A stretch of DNA of 33,385 bases from Phycisphaerales bacterium. Its GTDB lineage: Bacteria > Planctomycetota > Phycisphaerae > Sedimentisphaerales > Anaerobacaceae. Positions 32,109-33,385 of the stretch are shown here, one piece after another. The stretch lies in assembly GCA_020343675.1 (NCBI GenBank), contig CP070806.1:2206217-2239601 (forward strand), read 5' to 3'. The translations under genes and the position numbers were made by a program. Below the pieces are notes generated by a model. That model was not told the origin of the DNA and ran no database searches. It worked only from the letters and a program-made list of their open reading frames with translations. The stretch's first letter is position 1, and every line of letters begins with the position of its first letter.

Positions 32109-33069
32109 ACCTTTTTGTCCACAATTGGGGGCGCGCGCCAAAATCATTACTCATCGCAGCCTCTGCAGCCGCTCGCGCTTTCTCTACTAAGTCCCGTCTG
32201 ACGGCCAAGTAGAACCGGTGGGTCGTCGTAAAATCGGAGTGGCCGGCCAGCTTCATCACGTCGAATTCTGTGAGGCCATTCGCAAACCACCGAGTAATAC
32301 ACGTCCGCCGTAAGTCATGGAATTGACCCTCGCCGATGCTGGCACACTTGAGCAACCGGTCAAAGTCTCGTTTGAAGTTATTCACAGGACACCTGCCGGC
32401 CTCGGCAGTCCAGTTCTCCAGTCGCCGCAGTTCGGCGATCCGCTCGTATCGGCAGGGGGGTACAAACACATACACACAACCTTCAGGCTGCTTGCCTTGA
32501 TGCTCAACCAACATACGGACGATCTCATCGGTCAATGGCAAAACCCTTCTCTCGGCGTCTTTGATATGCCATTCCCAGGTGGTCTCTGTATTTTTCTTCG
32601 GCGACACTTTGACGGTCTGCTTGTCGAAATCCACATCACGCCATACGGTGTTCAGCAACTCGCCACGGCGCATTCCTGTGCATAGCCCGACTGCTATCAG
32701 CAACTCCCAGTTAATACCATCATCATTCGATATCTCTCGTCCGGACTTGAGGAGTCGATGGCACTCTTCGTCCTCATAAATCCGCACTTCCTGTTCGGCA
32801 ATCTTAGGGCGTTTCAGGTGTCTGAATGGGTTCTGCTCGATCTGGCCTCTCAAGACAGCTAACTGAAAGACTCGTTTCATCGCTGCGACTTTCTTGTATG
32901 CCGTTGCCACTGCATTACCTCGGTCCAGGCAAGCTTGAATAAAGAGCTCGCCGTGCCTGTATTGTACCTTTTGTACGTCAAGACCGCCTATAGTCTCGAT
33001 TAGTTGCCTCATGGCCGTATTCCGGTCAGTCAAGGTACTACCTCGCACCTGACCTTTAGTCCGTACCAC
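32098..33069 (-). CDS. Tyrosine recombinase (phage-type integrase), probably 5'-truncated
   Basis: The 323-residue frame has the full catalytic set: R134 (TGMRRGEL), H251 and R254 (FHDLRRT), H277 (LAGHSDF) and Tyr 287 (HRFYLAV). The core-binding domain occupies about residues 1-90. The GTG start at 33069 is not the real start: codons just upstream, up to the IS end at 33093, still read as integrase-like (LSEFWNDCV...). Insertion of the IS appears to have removed the N-terminal arm. Such enzymes integrate islands at tRNA genes, and this one ends next to tRNA-Arg. Activity after truncation is doubtful. Confidence 0.88.
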   Translation of the reverse strand: MVRTKGQVRGSTLTDRNTAMRQLIETIGGLDVQKVQYRHGELFIQACLDRGNAVATAYKKVAAMKRVFQLAVLRGQIEQNPFRHLKRPKIAEQEVRIYEDEECHRLLKSGREISNDDGINWELLIAVGLCTGMRRGELLNTVWRDVDFDKQTVKVSPKKNTETTWEWHIKDAERRVLPLTDEIVRMLVEHQGKQPEGCVYVFVPPCRYERIAELRRLENWTAEAGRCPVNNFKRDFDRLLKCASIGEGQFHDLRRTCITRWFANGLTEFDVMKLAGHSDFTTTHRFYLAVRRDLVEKARAAAEAAMSNDFGARPQLWTKRFDR

Positions 33070-33092
33070 ACAGTCATTCCAAAACTCACTAA

Positions 33093-33385
33093 GAGCCTAT
33101 CCGAATAACCCTGAACAACGAAACGTTATTGTGGCACAGACGAGATGAAGCAAAGCCAAGTAATTCTCAGGCTTCTTTTCCCAGCGCGTCAAGATGCGGC
33201 GAAACCGGTTCATCCAGCTATGCGTCCGTTCCACAACCCAGCGTCGAGCTTTAAAGCCGGCCTCATGCTTAATCGCTTGGGCCTCTTGTCCACGCGAACG
33301 AATGTGAGCCGTATAGCCAAACTCTTTTACCAAATCTCTTACCTCACCAGAGTCATAGCCTTTATCAAGGCACATGCCCTGACCT
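33093..33385 (-). mobile_element. IS5-family insertion sequence, one end
   Basis: The end of the element is GAGCCTATCCGAATAA (33093-33108), and the transposase stop codon (33099-33097) lies inside it, as is usual in this family. The other end lies beyond the window. The element sits in the 5' part of the integrase gene. Confidence 0.8.
33097..33385 (-). CDS. IS5-family transposase, C-terminal part
   Basis: The frame is open to the end of the window, so the N-terminal part is missing. 'CLDKGYDSGEVRDLVKEFGY' and 'ARRWVVERTHSWMNRFRRIL' are typical of the C-terminal part of IS5-family DDE transposases (IS427/IS1031-like, often encoded by two overlapping frames). The ERTHSW Glu is the last acidic residue of the catalytic DDE. 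It moves the element by cut-and-paste transposition. It ends in the IS terminal repeat, so the 3' part is intact. Confidence 0.9.
   Translation of the reverse strand, partial: GQGMCLDKGYDSGEVRDLVKEFGYTAHIRSRGQEAQAIKHEAGFKARRWVVERTHSWMNRFRRILTRWEKKPENYLALLHLVCATITFRCSGLFG

Noticed and set aside
1..33385. CRISPR array, toxin-antitoxin pair, restriction or other known defence system
   Set aside because: No regularly spaced repeats and no nuclease, methyltransferase or toxin motifs were seen in the supported genes.

Overview
The window looks like a chromosomal segment from a Planctomycetota bacterium, most likely class Phycisphaerae. This is inferred from gene content: a Tat-exported Gfo/Idh/MocA oxidoreductase, a Tat-exported sulfatase, ThuA and DUF6807-type proteins, beta-helix proteins, extracellular proteins with discoidin and 'WRVDE...WSF' repeats, and a BlaI/BlaR1-type regulator pair. 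No rRNA or other decisive marker is present.

Layout. (1) 1-3.9 kb: the 3' end of a large secreted multidomain protein closed by a clear intrinsic terminator, an HU-type DNA-binding protein behind a near-consensus promoter, and a Tat-exported oxidoreductase. (2) 4.0-4.9 kb: blaI with its operator region. Its partner blaR1 (M56) survives only as about 36 N-terminal codons and runs into a decayed tyrosine integrase with an internal deletion. (3) 5.2-13.6 kb: a heavy-metal efflux module with visibly lower GC than its surroundings. It holds a His-rich exported protein, an outer-membrane factor, a periplasmic adaptor with a His-rich N-terminal domain, an HME-RND pump, a small lipoprotein and a DmeF-like CDF transporter, several of them overlapping by ATGA. 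A tRNA-Val(CAC) lies just beyond. (4) 14-24.2 kb: secreted carbohydrate-active genes: two tandem beta-helix proteins, a TIM-barrel glycosidase-like protein, a sulfatase, a nucleoside deoxyribosyltransferase-like enzyme overlapping a ThuA-metallophosphoesterase fusion, and a DUF6807 lipoprotein. (5) 24.3-31.8 kb: a membrane protein with six PASTA repeats, an M23 peptidase with PKD domains, a beta-barrel protein, a small secreted protein, a stand-alone GspF-like protein and a PL1 pectate lyase. (6) 32-33.4 kb: tRNA-Arg(CCT), a second tyrosine integrase whose 5' end is cut by an IS5-family element, and that element running off the window.

How the parts work together. The efflux genes form a complete path from cytoplasm to exterior: the CDF exports from the cytoplasm, and the RND-adaptor-outer membrane factor complex exports from the periplasm. 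The RND pump resembles CusA around the proton-relay helix but lacks the three CusA methionines by my eye alignment, so its substrate is probably not Cu/Ag; Co/Ni or Zn/Cd is more likely given the DmeF-like neighbour. The carbohydrate genes are consistent with degradation of sulfated or pectin-like polysaccharide. The most unusual items are the pump's hybrid motifs, the PASTA fusion, the ThuA-phosphoesterase fusion, the beheaded blaI/blaR1 pair, and a tRNA-Arg whose predicted -35 box lies inside the integrase stop region. No CRISPR array or recognised defence system is visible.
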